DNA from: an uncultured Stenotrophomonas sp.
GTDB lineage: Bacteria; Pseudomonadota; Gammaproteobacteria; Xanthomonadales; Xanthomonadaceae
Direction of reading: 5' to 3'
Assembly: GCA_913775725.1 (NCBI GenBank)
Contig: CAJYNG010000023.1
Location: 62,001-126,000 of the forward strand
DNA: 64,000 nt
The notes beneath the pieces were generated by a model. The model was not told where the DNA came from. It searched no databases and saw only the letters and a program-made list of their open reading frames with translations. The first letter of the stretch is position 1, and each line of letters begins with the position of its first letter. The position numbers and the translations under genes were made by a program. Shown here piece by piece: positions 17,746 to 24,740 of the stretch.

Positions 17746-19032
17746 TTACAAACGATCGTCAACCACGTTGCGCGGCCAGGCCGATTTCACGTCGTAGACC
17801 AGGCCACCCGGCGCCAGCAGTTCCCGGATTGCACCTTCGTCCATCGCCTTGAAGCGGGCATGGGCCACCGCCAGCACCACCGCGTCATAGCGCCCCGCAC
17901 CAGGCTCGGCCAGCCAGTCCAGGCCCTCGCCGGTCAATGCCGCCGGGCCGACCCACGGGTCGCTGACCTCCACCTGCGCACCGGCATCGCGCAGCCGTTG
18001 CGCCAGTTCCAGCGCGCGGCTGTTGCGCAGGTCCGGGCAGTCCTCCTTGAAGGTCACGCCCAGCACCAGAATGCGTGCGTCCGCCGGCGCACGGCCACGC
18101 TCGGCCAGCATCGCCAGCACCCGCGCCGCCACGTGCTCGCCGACGCGGTTGTTGACCTGTCGCGCGGTGTGGATCAGGTCCGGGTGGTAGCCCACGCTCT
18201 CGGACTTGTGCAGCAGATAGTACGGATCGACGCCGATGCAGTGACCACCGACCAGGCCCGGCCGGAACGGCAGGAAATTCCACTTGCTGCCGGCGGCGTC
18301 CAGTACGTCCTGGGTATCGATTCCAAGCCTGTCGAAGATCAGGGCCAGCTCGTTGACCAGCGCAATGTTGACGTCACGCTGGATGTTCTCGACCACCTTG
18401 GCCGCTTCGGCCACGCGCATCGAAGGTGCCGGGAACGTACCGGCGGCGATGATGCGCTGGTAGAAACCATCAATCACCGCAGCGACTTCCGGTGTCGAGC
18501 CGGAAGTGATCTTGCGGATGTCGGCCAGGCGCCGCTGGCGGTCGCCGGGACTGACCCGTTCCGGGCTGTAGCCGCAATAGAAGTCTTCGTTGAAGCGCAG
18601 GCCCGAACCCTGTTCCAGCAGCGGCACGCACACTTCCTCGGTGGTACCGGGGTACACCGTGGACTCGTAGATCACCAGGTCGCCGGCGCGAAGATGGCTG
18701 GCAATCAGCCGTGTCGCCGAACGCAGGGGCTCCAGGTCGGGCTGCTCGTATGCATCGATCGGGGTCGGCACGGTGACGATGTAGACATTGCAGGCATCGA
18801 GCAGTGCCGGATCGCTGCCGTACTGCAGCAGTTGTGCACTGGCCAGCTCGTCGGCTTCCATTTCCAGCGTGTGGTCCTGGCCGCTGCGCAGCTCGGCGAT
18901 GCGACCGGCATCGATATCGAAGCCCAACGTCGGCCACTGCCGGCCAAACGCCACCGCCAACGGCAGGCCGACGTAGCCCAGGCCGATCACCGCAAACCGG
19001 GGGGCGCTGGCCGCTGCTACCGGCGCACTCAT
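17746..19032 (-). CDS. Nucleotide-sugar dehydrogenase (TviB/WbpA-like, UDP-sugar 6-dehydrogenase)
   Basis: 428-residue NAD-dependent enzyme oxidising the C6 hydroxyl of a UDP-sugar to a uronic acid for surface polysaccharide. N-terminal Rossmann motif FAVIGLGYVGLPLA (Gly17-Gly22), VTVPTPID, the family segment VIYESTVYPGTTEEVC, central FCGYSPERVSPG-type element, catalytic cysteine in GLVGGHCIGVDPYYL, and a C-terminal LGVTFKEDCPDLRNS. The pattern fits the UDP-N-acetylhexosamine branch better than UDP-glucose dehydrogenase. ATG at 19032 has GGGAT; a GTG two codons upstream is possible. No other polysaccharide gene is near, so it probably serves a cluster elsewhere. Confidence 0.9.
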   Translation of the reverse strand: MSAPVAAASAPRFAVIGLGYVGLPLAVAFGRQWPTLGFDIDAGRIAELRSGQDHTLEMEADELASAQLLQYGSDPALLDACNVYIVTVPTPIDAYEQPDLEPLRSATRLIASHLRAGDLVIYESTVYPGTTEEVCVPLLEQGSGLRFNEDFYCGYSPERVSPGDRQRRLADIRKITSGSTPEVAAVIDGFYQRIIAAGTFPAPSMRVAEAAKVVENIQRDVNIALVNELALIFDRLGIDTQDVLDAAGSKWNFLPFRPGLVGGHCIGVDPYYLLHKSESVGYHPDLIHTARQVNNRVGEHVAARVLAMLAERGRAPADARILVLGVTFKEDCPDLRNSRALELAQRLRDAGAQVEVSDPWVGPAALTGEGLDWLAEPGAGRYDAVVLAVAHARFKAMDEGAIRELLAPGGLVYDVKSAWPRNVVDDRL

Positions 19033-19174
19033 CGGCACATCCCATGCAACGGATGCGTTCGCAGATACGCTGCCATGGCTTTGGCCAACACACTCATTTG
19101 CTGCACCACTCCGGAAAACCTGCGCCAGAAAGGCTACAGCCTACCGGCCCCGGCGCCCTGCCGCCAAGGCGGGC

Positions 19175-19609
19175 TCAGGACCCCAACGCCACCGCGGCCG
19201 GTTCCAGTTCACCGTCGGCGCCGGTCCAGGCCTGCAGCAGGCGCTCGAATCCACCGCTGCCAAGCAGGAAGCCGGGCCACGCCGCATCGACAATCTGCGC
19301 CAGCAGCTCCGGCTCGATCCGCCGCGTGCCCATCGACCAGCGCGGAAATGCGCGCTGCACCACGGGGGCACGGCACAGCACTTTCAGCTGCCCGTGGCTG
19401 CGCGCGTTGAGGATGCGCTGGAACACCGAATCGATGCCGTCCTCCGGGCCTTCCAGATACTGAAGGAAGCGTGCTCCGTCGAACATCAGGACACCGGTGA
19501 CACCGGCCACGCGATTGAACGCCGTGGCGTCGGCCAGCAGGCGGTCAAGATCGGTTGTCTGCAGATCGGCGCGGGCCTCACTGGCATAGGCAATCGCGTG
19601 CAGCGACAT
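19175..19609 (-). CDS. BLUF-domain blue-light photoreceptor
   Basis: 144-residue stand-alone BLUF protein binding FAD and sensing blue light. All the photocycle residues are there: Tyr8 in IAYAS, Asn32 in FNRVAGVTG, Gln50 in RFLQYLEGP, Trp91 and Met93 in RWSMG. They keep exactly the spacing of AppA (Tyr21, Asn45, Gln63, Trp104, Met106, offset 13). After the domain come about 45 residues that may form the two capping helices. No enzymatic output domain is fused, so it should work by protein contact. GGAG stands about 11 bases before the ATG at 19609. Neighbours give no partner. Confidence 0.9.
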   Translation of the reverse strand: MSLHAIAYASEARADLQTTDLDRLLADATAFNRVAGVTGVLMFDGARFLQYLEGPEDGIDSVFQRILNARSHGQLKVLCRAPVVQRAFPRWSMGTRRIEPELLAQIVDAAWPGFLLGSGGFERLLQAWTGADGELEPAAVALGS

Positions 19610-19740
19610 CAGGTGGCTCCCCCCCTGGGAACGATGGCAGGGACTATGACATGAATGCGATCGACAGTTAAGCACGCCGCCGTCGTGATGCAATCCGGTC
19701 GCAGTACCGCAGGTGGGCTACAATCGGCGCCGCGCTGCAG

Positions 19741-19827
19741 GCCCGGATGGCGAAACTGGTAGACGCATCGGACTTAAAATCCGCCGGGGGCAACCCCATG
19801 CCGGTTCGATTCCGGCTCCGGGCACCA
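19741..19827 (+). tRNA. tRNA-Leu(UAA)
   Basis: 87 nt with encoded CCA. Acceptor GCCCGGA pairs with TCCGGGC; loop CTTAAAA gives anticodon TAA at 19775-19777; long class-II variable arm GGGGGCAACCCC; T-loop GGTTCGATTCC. A -10-like TACAAT lies at 19719-19724. Confidence 0.97.
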
Positions 19828-19850
19828 CACGCACGCAGCACAAGCCACTT

Positions 19851-21260
19851 TCAGATCGCCCGCGAGTAACGCGGTTGCTCGTGCGCGGTACGCAGATACG
19901 GGTCGAAGCACATCGCAAGCAACCGCAGCAGCGGACGCCCTGGTTCACTGGCACGCACCACGCCATCGCGGTATTCGGCCAGTCCGTCTTCCTGCAACCG
20001 CTGTACCGAACGCAGGTCCTCGGCGAAGTACTGCTCGAAATCCACACCGTGACGCTGGCCCAACACGGCACCATCCACCTCGCCCTGGCACATCAGCTGC
20101 TGGATCAGTTCCGCACGCAGCTGGTCGTCGGCACTCAACGCCACGCCGCGCCAGACCGGCAGTTGGCCCTGGTCCACCGCGTCTTCCCACGACGGCAGAT
20201 CGCGCGGATTCTGGCTGTAGGTGGCACCGATGTGGCTGATCGCACTCACGCCCAGGCCGAGCAGATCGGTATCGGCGTGGGTGGTATAGCCCATGAAGTT
20301 GCGATGCAGCTGGCCGGCGCGCTGTGCGCGCGACAGATCCTCTTCCGGCAGTGCGAAGTGATCCATGCCGATGTACTGGTAGCCTGCGGCAGAGAGCTTC
20401 TCCACCGCCAGGCCCAGCAGCGCCAGCTTGTCTTCCGGCGAAGGCAAACGGCTTTCGTCGATCTGCTTCTGCGCGCGGAACAGATGCGGCAGATGCGCGT
20501 AGCCATACACTGCCAAGCGATCCGGGCGCAGCGCCAGCACCAGCTCGAGGGTACGGCCGAATCCTTCCAGGCTCTGCCCCGGCAGGCCATAGATCAGGTC
20601 GACGTTGACCGAACGCATGCCGCTGTCGCGGCAGGCGCGCAGGATGTCCAGCGTCTGCTGCACGCCCTGTATGCGGTTGATCGACTCCTGCACCTGCGGG
20701 TCGAAATCCTGCACGCCCAGGCTGGCCCGGTTGAAGCCCAGCCGCGCCAGCATGGCGACGTCGCGGGTGTCGATGAAGCGCGGATCGAGTTCGATCGAGA
20801 AATCGCGCTGCGGCGAATCACTGAAATCGAAGCGCCGGCGCAACCCTTCCACCAGCGTGGTCATCGCCTCGGCATCGAGGAAGTTCGGCGTACCACCGCC
20901 CAGGTGCAGCTGGATCACCTCGCGGCCGTCATCGAACTGCGGCGCCAGCAGGTCGGCCTCGGCCAGCACGCGCGAGACGTAGCTGTGGCCACGACCGCGA
21001 TCGCGGGTGATCACCCGGTTGCAGCCGCAGTAGAAGCAGGGGCTGGAACAGAACGGCACATGCACGTACAGCGACAGCGCGCGGGCGAGCTGGTTGCTGT
21101 CGGCGATCGCCTGGCGCAGTGCCGGCGCGTCGAAGCCATCATGGAAATGCGGCGCGGTCGGGTACGAGGTGTAGCGCGGGCCCGGCCGGTCGTGCCGACG
21201 CAGCAGGTCGGGGTCGAAGGTCCAGGCCAGGCCACCGGCGGCGGGAGAGAATGTGTCCAT
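19851..21260 (-). CDS. hemN: Oxygen-independent coproporphyrinogen III dehydrogenase
   Basis: Radical-SAM enzyme of haem synthesis under low oxygen, converting coproporphyrinogen III to protoporphyrinogen IX. 469 residues. The [4Fe-4S] cysteines are Cys71, Cys75 and Cys78 in FCSSPCFYCGC; upstream RPGPRYTSYPTA and downstream LGGGTPNFL, SIELDPR, GVQDFDP and NVDLIYGLPGQ are HemN signatures. True HemN rather than the HemW chaperone because of the N-terminal trip-wire region and CGC motif. No ribosome site precedes ATG 21260; an FNR/Anr box at 21295-21308 places the expected transcript start on the ATG itself, so the mRNA may be leaderless. Confidence 0.96.
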   Translation of the reverse strand: MDTFSPAAGGLAWTFDPDLLRRHDRPGPRYTSYPTAPHFHDGFDAPALRQAIADSNQLARALSLYVHVPFCSSPCFYCGCNRVITRDRGRGHSYVSRVLAEADLLAPQFDDGREVIQLHLGGGTPNFLDAEAMTTLVEGLRRRFDFSDSPQRDFSIELDPRFIDTRDVAMLARLGFNRASLGVQDFDPQVQESINRIQGVQQTLDILRACRDSGMRSVNVDLIYGLPGQSLEGFGRTLELVLALRPDRLAVYGYAHLPHLFRAQKQIDESRLPSPEDKLALLGLAVEKLSAAGYQYIGMDHFALPEEDLSRAQRAGQLHRNFMGYTTHADTDLLGLGVSAISHIGATYSQNPRDLPSWEDAVDQGQLPVWRGVALSADDQLRAELIQQLMCQGEVDGAVLGQRHGVDFEQYFAEDLRSVQRLQEDGLAEYRDGVVRASEPGRPLLRLLAMCFDPYLRTAHEQPRYSRAI

Positions 21261-21294
21261 GCCGCCAGCATCGCGCCGGGCGGCCTGCGCCGCC

Positions 21295-21308
21295 TTGACC
21301 CAGATCAA
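21295..21308 (-). promoter_or_regulatory. FNR/Anr box of hemN
   Basis: TTGAT-CTGG-GTCAA on the minus strand, one mismatch from TTGAT-N4-ATCAA. Centre at 21301.5, with GATGCT as -10 at 21267-21272, the class II spacing. It overlaps the stop codon of the globin gene. Confidence 0.8.
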
Positions 21309-21745
21309 TCCTTGCCGGGGATCCCCAGCACCGGCAGGCCGACCTGCGGCCAGCGCAGCATCTGGTAGCGCTTCCAGAAGGTGTCACCGATGCGCGCGGC
21401 CACGTCGTTGGCCAGTTCCTGCATCGGCGGGTTGTTGCATTCGGCGGTGGTGATCCGGAACAGCACCAGCCAGCGGTCGAACAGGTCCTTGTCCAGCTCG
21501 ATGGCCATGTGCTTGGACATCGGCGAGCCCTTGAAGCGGCGGGTACCGCGCAGCATCGCCGACCAGAAGTCGACCAGCTGTGCCAGGTGTTCCGGCCAAT
21601 CATGCACGTGCGCCTCGAACACCGGTCCCAGCCGTTCTTCCTCACGCACACGGGCATAGAAATCGTGGACCAGGCGGGTCACTTCCTGCTCAGTGCACAA
21701 CTCGGGCGAGGCGACGGGGAGGACAGGCGGCGGTGTTGCGTTCAT
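21305..21745 (-). CDS. Truncated haemoglobin, group III-like
   Basis: 146-residue 2-on-2 globin. Segments typical of the third group are seen: EVTRLVHDFYARVREEERLGPVFE (A-B helices), LVDFWSAMLRG, RFKGSPMSKHMAIELDKDLFDRWLVLF with the probable proximal His in SKH and the conserved Trp of the G helix. Members bind O2 or NO and are linked to microaerobic growth and nitrosative stress. The ATG at 21745 is chosen; an in-frame TTG lies four codons upstream. A perfect FNR box lies 52 bases before the start, and hemN follows 44 bases after the stop, so the two form one redox-responsive unit with an extra internal promoter. Confidence 0.88.
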   Translation of the reverse strand: MNATPPPVLPVASPELCTEQEVTRLVHDFYARVREEERLGPVFEAHVHDWPEHLAQLVDFWSAMLRGTRRFKGSPMSKHMAIELDKDLFDRWLVLFRITTAECNNPPMQELANDVAARIGDTFWKRYQMLRWPQVGLPVLGIPGKD

Positions 21746-21796
21746 CGGGGTACCCAAAGCGTGCCGGCAGTGTGCCGCACCCAGGCGGCAGCGCCG

Positions 21797-21810
21797 TTGA
21801 TCCAGATCAA
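21797..21810. promoter_or_regulatory. Perfect FNR/Anr box between globin and CcoG-like operon
   Basis: TTGAT-CCAG-ATCAA, a full consensus palindrome. On the plus strand TAGGCT at 21833-21838 is centred 32 bases from the box centre, the class II arrangement. On the minus strand the equivalent position reads CACACT, a weaker -10. Confidence 0.9.
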
Positions 21811-21924
21811 TGTCGGCGCAGTCCGCTGCACCTAGGCTGGCACGCTTGCAGGAAGCATGCCCTGCGGATGCTGCGCCAGCCTTGGCGAAGTATACGCGCC
21901 GCCCACTTTCCGATCCGGGACAGC

Positions 21925-22212
21925 ATGAACAGACCCTCTCCCAGCCGCCGCCAGCGGCTGATACAGCATTGGGGCGCCATCCTCTGGCCCAGCTTCATCG
22001 CCGCCGGCGTGGCCAGCGTGGTGTTCTTCGCCTTCGTCGATCCGTTGCGCCTGCAGGCGATCAGCTTCCCGGACACGGCCATCAGCCGCGAGCTGGGCTA
22101 TACCGCAGGCTTCTTCATGTTCTGGACGGTAACGGCGCTGTCCAGCGCGGTTACCTGGTACCTGCAACGACCGATGCCGAGCGACGACGACGACGAGCTG
22201 CCGCTGGGATGA
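21925..22212 (+). CDS. Small two-helix membrane protein of the Anr-linked operon
   Basis: 95 residues, unrecognised. After a basic head MNRPSPSRRQRLIQHWG there are two hydrophobic segments, ILWPSFIAAGVASVVFFAFV (about 19-38) and AGFFMFWTVTALSSAVTWYL (about 61-80), then an acidic tail MPSDDDDELPLG. The layout recalls small assembly or accessory proteins of terminal oxidases, but I see no CcoS- or CcoH-specific motif. The last codons overlap the start of the CcoG-like gene by ATGA, so they are translationally coupled. Expression should follow the FNR box at 21797-21810. Confidence 0.8.
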   Translation: MNRPSPSRRQRLIQHWGAILWPSFIAAGVASVVFFAFVDPLRLQAISFPDTAISRELGYTAGFFMFWTVTALSSAVTWYLQRPMPSDDDDELPLG

Positions 22213-23258
22213 GCACACCCTGCACAACGACACCGCGCCCGCGGCATTGGCGCGGCACACTCAACGCCGTTCTGCTGGCCCTGTTCTACGCGCTGCCATG
22301 GTTGCGCTGGGACGGACGCCAGGCGTTGCTGCTGGACATCAATGCCCGGCGCTTCGACCTGTTCGGCTGGACGTTGTGGCCCAACGACGTCGGTGTGTTG
22401 ATCGGACTGCTGGCGGTGCTTGCGGTGGGCCTTGCGCTGCTCACCCACGTCGCCGGGCGCATCTGGTGCGGCCACGCCTGCCCGCAGACCCTGTGGCGCC
22501 GGGCCTTCGACGGGATCGCCCGTGCCGCGTCCCGGGTGCTTCCCACCTCGGCTGCGCGCCCGGCCACCCAGCTGGCCTGGGGGCTGTTGTCGCTATGGAC
22601 CGGGATCACCTTCGTCGGCCTGTTCAGCCCCATCGGCGAACTGGTGACCGCTGCGCCCTACGCCGGCTGGAGCCGCTGGGAAACCTTCTGGGTGCTGTTC
22701 TATGCGGCCGCGACCTGGGGCAATGCCGGCTTCCTGCGCGAACAGGTCTGCCGTTCGTTGTGCCCGTTCGCACGCATGCAGCCGTTGCTGACCGATCCGC
22801 ATACGCCGCGCATGCTGTACGACGCCCGCCGTGGCGAGCCACGCGGACCGCGTCCATCCGGTCTGGGCGGCGTGCTCGGTCGCGGTCGTGGTCTGCTCGA
22901 TCCAACAACTGCGCAGGACTACGTGTTCCGTGCTGCGCATCCGCTGTTGGCCGGACCGATGCCGACCTTCAGCGCCGATCGCCTCGGTGACTGCACCGAC
23001 TGCGCTGCTTGTGTCAGCGCCTGCCCAATGCAGCTGGACATCCGCCAGGGGCCGCAGGCCGATTGCCTGGCCTGCGGCGCCTGCCTGGAAGCCTGCGCAC
23101 AACAACAGCACCGGGCCGGTTTCGGTCCGGGGCTGGTGCGCTACTGCAGTCCGCAGGCGATGGCCGGACAACCGCGGCGCTGGTGGCGACCACGAACCCT
23201 GGCCCTGCTGTCAATGCTGCTGGCGCTGCTTGCCTGCGGCGCCTGGCGCCTGCTCTGA
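22209..23258 (+). CDS. CcoG/RdxA-like polyferredoxin membrane protein, shortened
   Basis: 349-residue inner-membrane iron-sulfur protein. CcoG acts in copper reduction for cbb3 oxidase assembly. Recognised by WCGHACPQTLW (Cys87, Cys91), the second membrane-proximal pair CRSLCPFARMQ, and two ferredoxin motifs CTDCAACVSACP and CLACGACLEACA; transmembrane segments lie at about 17-30, 60-80, 115-140, 155-175 and at the C-terminus (LALLSMLLALLACGAW). Ordinary CcoG is about 470 residues with a periplasmic Ig-like domain after the ferredoxins; here it ends in a single hydrophobic helix. The gene is not beside ccoNOP in this window, so it may be a specialised paralogue. Confidence 0.87.
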   Translation: MSTPCTTTPRPRHWRGTLNAVLLALFYALPWLRWDGRQALLLDINARRFDLFGWTLWPNDVGVLIGLLAVLAVGLALLTHVAGRIWCGHACPQTLWRRAFDGIARAASRVLPTSAARPATQLAWGLLSLWTGITFVGLFSPIGELVTAAPYAGWSRWETFWVLFYAAATWGNAGFLREQVCRSLCPFARMQPLLTDPHTPRMLYDARRGEPRGPRPSGLGGVLGRGRGLLDPTTAQDYVFRAAHPLLAGPMPTFSADRLGDCTDCAACVSACPMQLDIRQGPQADCLACGACLEACAQQQHRAGFGPGLVRYCSPQAMAGQPRRWWRPRTLALLSMLLALLACGAWRLL

Positions 23259-23259
23259 A

Positions 23260-23496
23260 TCAACGCGGCCCGCTGACGTGCGGCGGCACCAGCTGCGCAC
23301 GTCGAACGATGCCCAACTGCTCGATGATCAGCGCCATTTCGTTGGTGACTTCAGTACGCTCGGTCCCCTGCGGGACCAGGCGGTCCAGCACCTGCTGGTA
23401 GGTATCCCAGAACGCCGGACCGCATCCGTGTTTGTGATAACTGGCTTCCAGTTCGCGGCGTACCCGTTCAGCCAAGCCATGCATGCCGTATTCCAT
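23260..23496 (-). CDS. Small hypothetical protein
   Basis: 78 residues, no family recognised. The start MEYGMHGLAERVRREL is chosen because GGAGG stands 5 bases before its ATG, while an upstream in-frame ATG (23523) has nothing. The chain is helical and charged, with ASYHKHGCGPAFWDTYQQVL in the middle and a basic C-terminus, which would suit a small cytoplasmic binding protein. It is convergent with the CcoG-like gene with only one base between the stop codons, and its 5' side faces the palindrome-rich AT-richer region. Confidence 0.7.
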   Translation of the reverse strand: MEYGMHGLAERVRRELEASYHKHGCGPAFWDTYQQVLDRLVPQGTERTEVTNEMALIIEQLGIVRRAQLVPPHVSGPR

Positions 23497-23849
23497 ACGA
23501 CCTCCGTTGGACTTGTTCTGCATTGTTGACGGTCTACCGACTCACTTGCGTGCTACTGAAAGACTCCCGGGCTTCACGCCCGGTTGATGCCAATTAGTCA
23601 TAGATTTCACGACAGGTCAATTACATGCAGCGACTTTCGTGATTGAAATTATTAATCGTTCACGAAACTACATACGGGGACCCGGGCCCCCCGGATGGGG
23701 TGAAGCCGACAGTAAGCGAGAGCCAGGGACCGACACCTCCAGTAGATGGCGCCGATTGTAATTCTCAGATCGATCGATCTTACCTATTTTGCTAAGCATA
23801 CTTAGCAAAAGGTGCTTAGCGTGCTAGATGCGACAAAAGGCGGCGCAGT
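23497..23849. other. AT-richer regulatory stretch with multiple palindromes
   Basis: About 350 bases without a gene, less GC-rich than the surroundings. Contains a hairpin CCGGGC-TTCAC-GCCCGG (23567-23583), the inverted repeat TTTCGTGA / TCACGAAA (23635-23667), the 14-bp palindrome at 23767-23780 and the 24-bp dyad at 23787-23810 with a third half-site. It would hold the promoter of the 78-residue gene. Confidence 0.7.
23767..23820. promoter_or_regulatory. Operator-like palindrome cluster
   Basis: AGATCGATCGATCT (23767-23780) is a perfect 14-bp palindrome. TTTTGCTAAG-CATA-CTTAGCAAAA (23787-23810) is a perfect dyad with 10-bp arms, and GCTTAGC at 23814-23820 is a third half-site. The stretch looks like a repressor binding array. 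Confidence 0.65.
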
Positions 23850-24059
23850 TCAGATCGATTCGCGTCCCGTTGCTTCAGTCGCGGGGAACAGGTTCGGGTA
23901 GCGCTGATGCAGGATGAACTGTCGCAGGGCCGGGATTGGGAGGTCCCTCGGCCATTGCGACACTGCGGAACGGCTTATGCCAAAGAAGCGGGCCAGTTCG
24001 GCGTCGGTGCGGAATCCCAGCCGGGTACGCACCTGCCGCTTGCTCCAGAATTCGGTCAC
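23850..24059 (-). CDS. Cro-like helix-turn-helix protein
   Basis: 69-residue DNA-binding protein of the Cro/CI superfamily. The helix-turn-helix is QVRTRLGFRTDAELARFFGI followed by SRSAVSQWP, where the second helix should read the operator. Start: GTG at 24059 with AAGGA 8 bases upstream; an ATG at 24116 is in frame but would run through the dyad at 24090-24111, so I reject it. Transcribed divergently from a second HTH protein 78 bases away, a layout like the cI/cro switch of lambdoid phages, though no other phage gene is present. Confidence 0.82.
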   Translation of the reverse strand: MTEFWSKRQVRTRLGFRTDAELARFFGISRSAVSQWPRDLPIPALRQFILHQRYPNLFPATEATGRESI

Positions 24060-24089
24060 GGTCGGTCCTTCTGTTAACCAGACTGATTC

Positions 24090-24111
24090 TTGCGACAAGG
24101 CTTCTTCGCAA
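24090..24111. promoter_or_regulatory. Dyad between the divergent Cro/CI-like genes
   Basis: TTGCGA at 24090-24095 mirrored by TCGCAA at 24106-24111 with ten bases between. It overlaps the -35 regions of both divergent promoters and is a likely autoregulatory operator. Confidence 0.6.
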
Positions 24112-24137
24112 TCCACGCGTTAAGCTGGCTTGCATAG

Positions 24138-24572
24138 ATGAATACTCTCGGCCAACGACTCGCGGCAGCCATGAAGAAAGCCGGGCACCCACGCCCGGCC
24201 GATCTGGCACGCGCCGCCAAATCAACGACAGCAACCATCAGCAACTGGCTCAACGACCACGTGAGCGCCTCGCACGTAAAAGCCGAACAGCTGTTCCGCA
24301 TCGCCGATGCGGCCAAGCTGGACGCACGCGAGCTGCTGTACGGGGTCAGCGGGCTCGGCGTCGGTGAGCCCGGCAGTGCCTACATTCCCAGCCAGGCCCA
24401 TCTGGATGTCTGGCAGGACGCCTATGAGCTGGTCAGCCATCTGGTGGCCGAGAACGGGCTGGAAATCGACCATCGCCGCCATGCGGCGCTGGATCTGCTC
24501 GCGTTCGAACTGCTGATGGATGGCTTCAGCCGCAGCAAGGTGGCTCGCGTTCTGACGACCTCGATGACGTGA
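24138..24572 (+). CDS. XRE/CI-like helix-turn-helix regulator
   Basis: 144 residues. The N-terminal HTH reads LGQRLAAAMKKAGHPRPADL, then ARAAKSTTATISNWLNDHV (about 4-45), with AEQLFRIADAAKLDARELLYG completing the five-helix domain typical of CI-type repressors. No LexA-like peptidase domain follows; instead there is a short C-terminal region (about 80-144), helical, that may dimerise. No ribosome site precedes the ATG, and TAAGCT at 24121-24126 would put the transcript start within a few bases of it, so translation may be leaderless as for lambda cI. Divergent from the Cro-like gene. Confidence 0.85.
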   Translation: MNTLGQRLAAAMKKAGHPRPADLARAAKSTTATISNWLNDHVSASHVKAEQLFRIADAAKLDARELLYGVSGLGVGEPGSAYIPSQAHLDVWQDAYELVSHLVAENGLEIDHRRHAALDLLAFELLMDGFSRSKVARVLTTSMT

Positions 24573-24603
24573 ATGCACCGCCGCTGGTAGCATGGACCAC
24601 GAT

Positions 24604-24653
24604 GGGGATGGGGCTCCCCCGATAACCGCCTGAGAAGGCTGATGGCTCCTGCC
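24604..24653 (+). ncRNA. Fluoride riboswitch (crcB motif)
   Basis: Matches the conserved crcB RNA: GATGG, a CCC stretch, TAACCGCC at 24623-24630 and GGCTGATGGCTCCTGCC at 24637-24653, forming the known pseudoknotted aptamer. Two hairpins follow, GACGAAC/GTTCGTC (24656-24674) and GGCAGG/CCTGCC (24678-24694), as the probable expression platform before crcB. Confidence 0.95.
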
Positions 24654-24740
24654 AGGACGAACCCGGTGTTCGTCGACGGCAGGTCGTGCCTGCCCTCGGC
24701 GTTCGCCATTGACCCTGCGAACCCGCATTCGAGGCACGCC

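Noticed and set aside
24060-24116. Longer N-terminus for the Cro-like protein starting at the upstream ATG
   Set aside because: It would place coding sequence through the dyad and promoter region, and the GTG at 24059 has its own ribosome site.
23524-24600. Prophage or genomic island around the Cro/CI-like pair
   Set aside because: No integrase, terminase, capsid, attachment repeats or tRNA end; only the two regulators and palindromes are seen.
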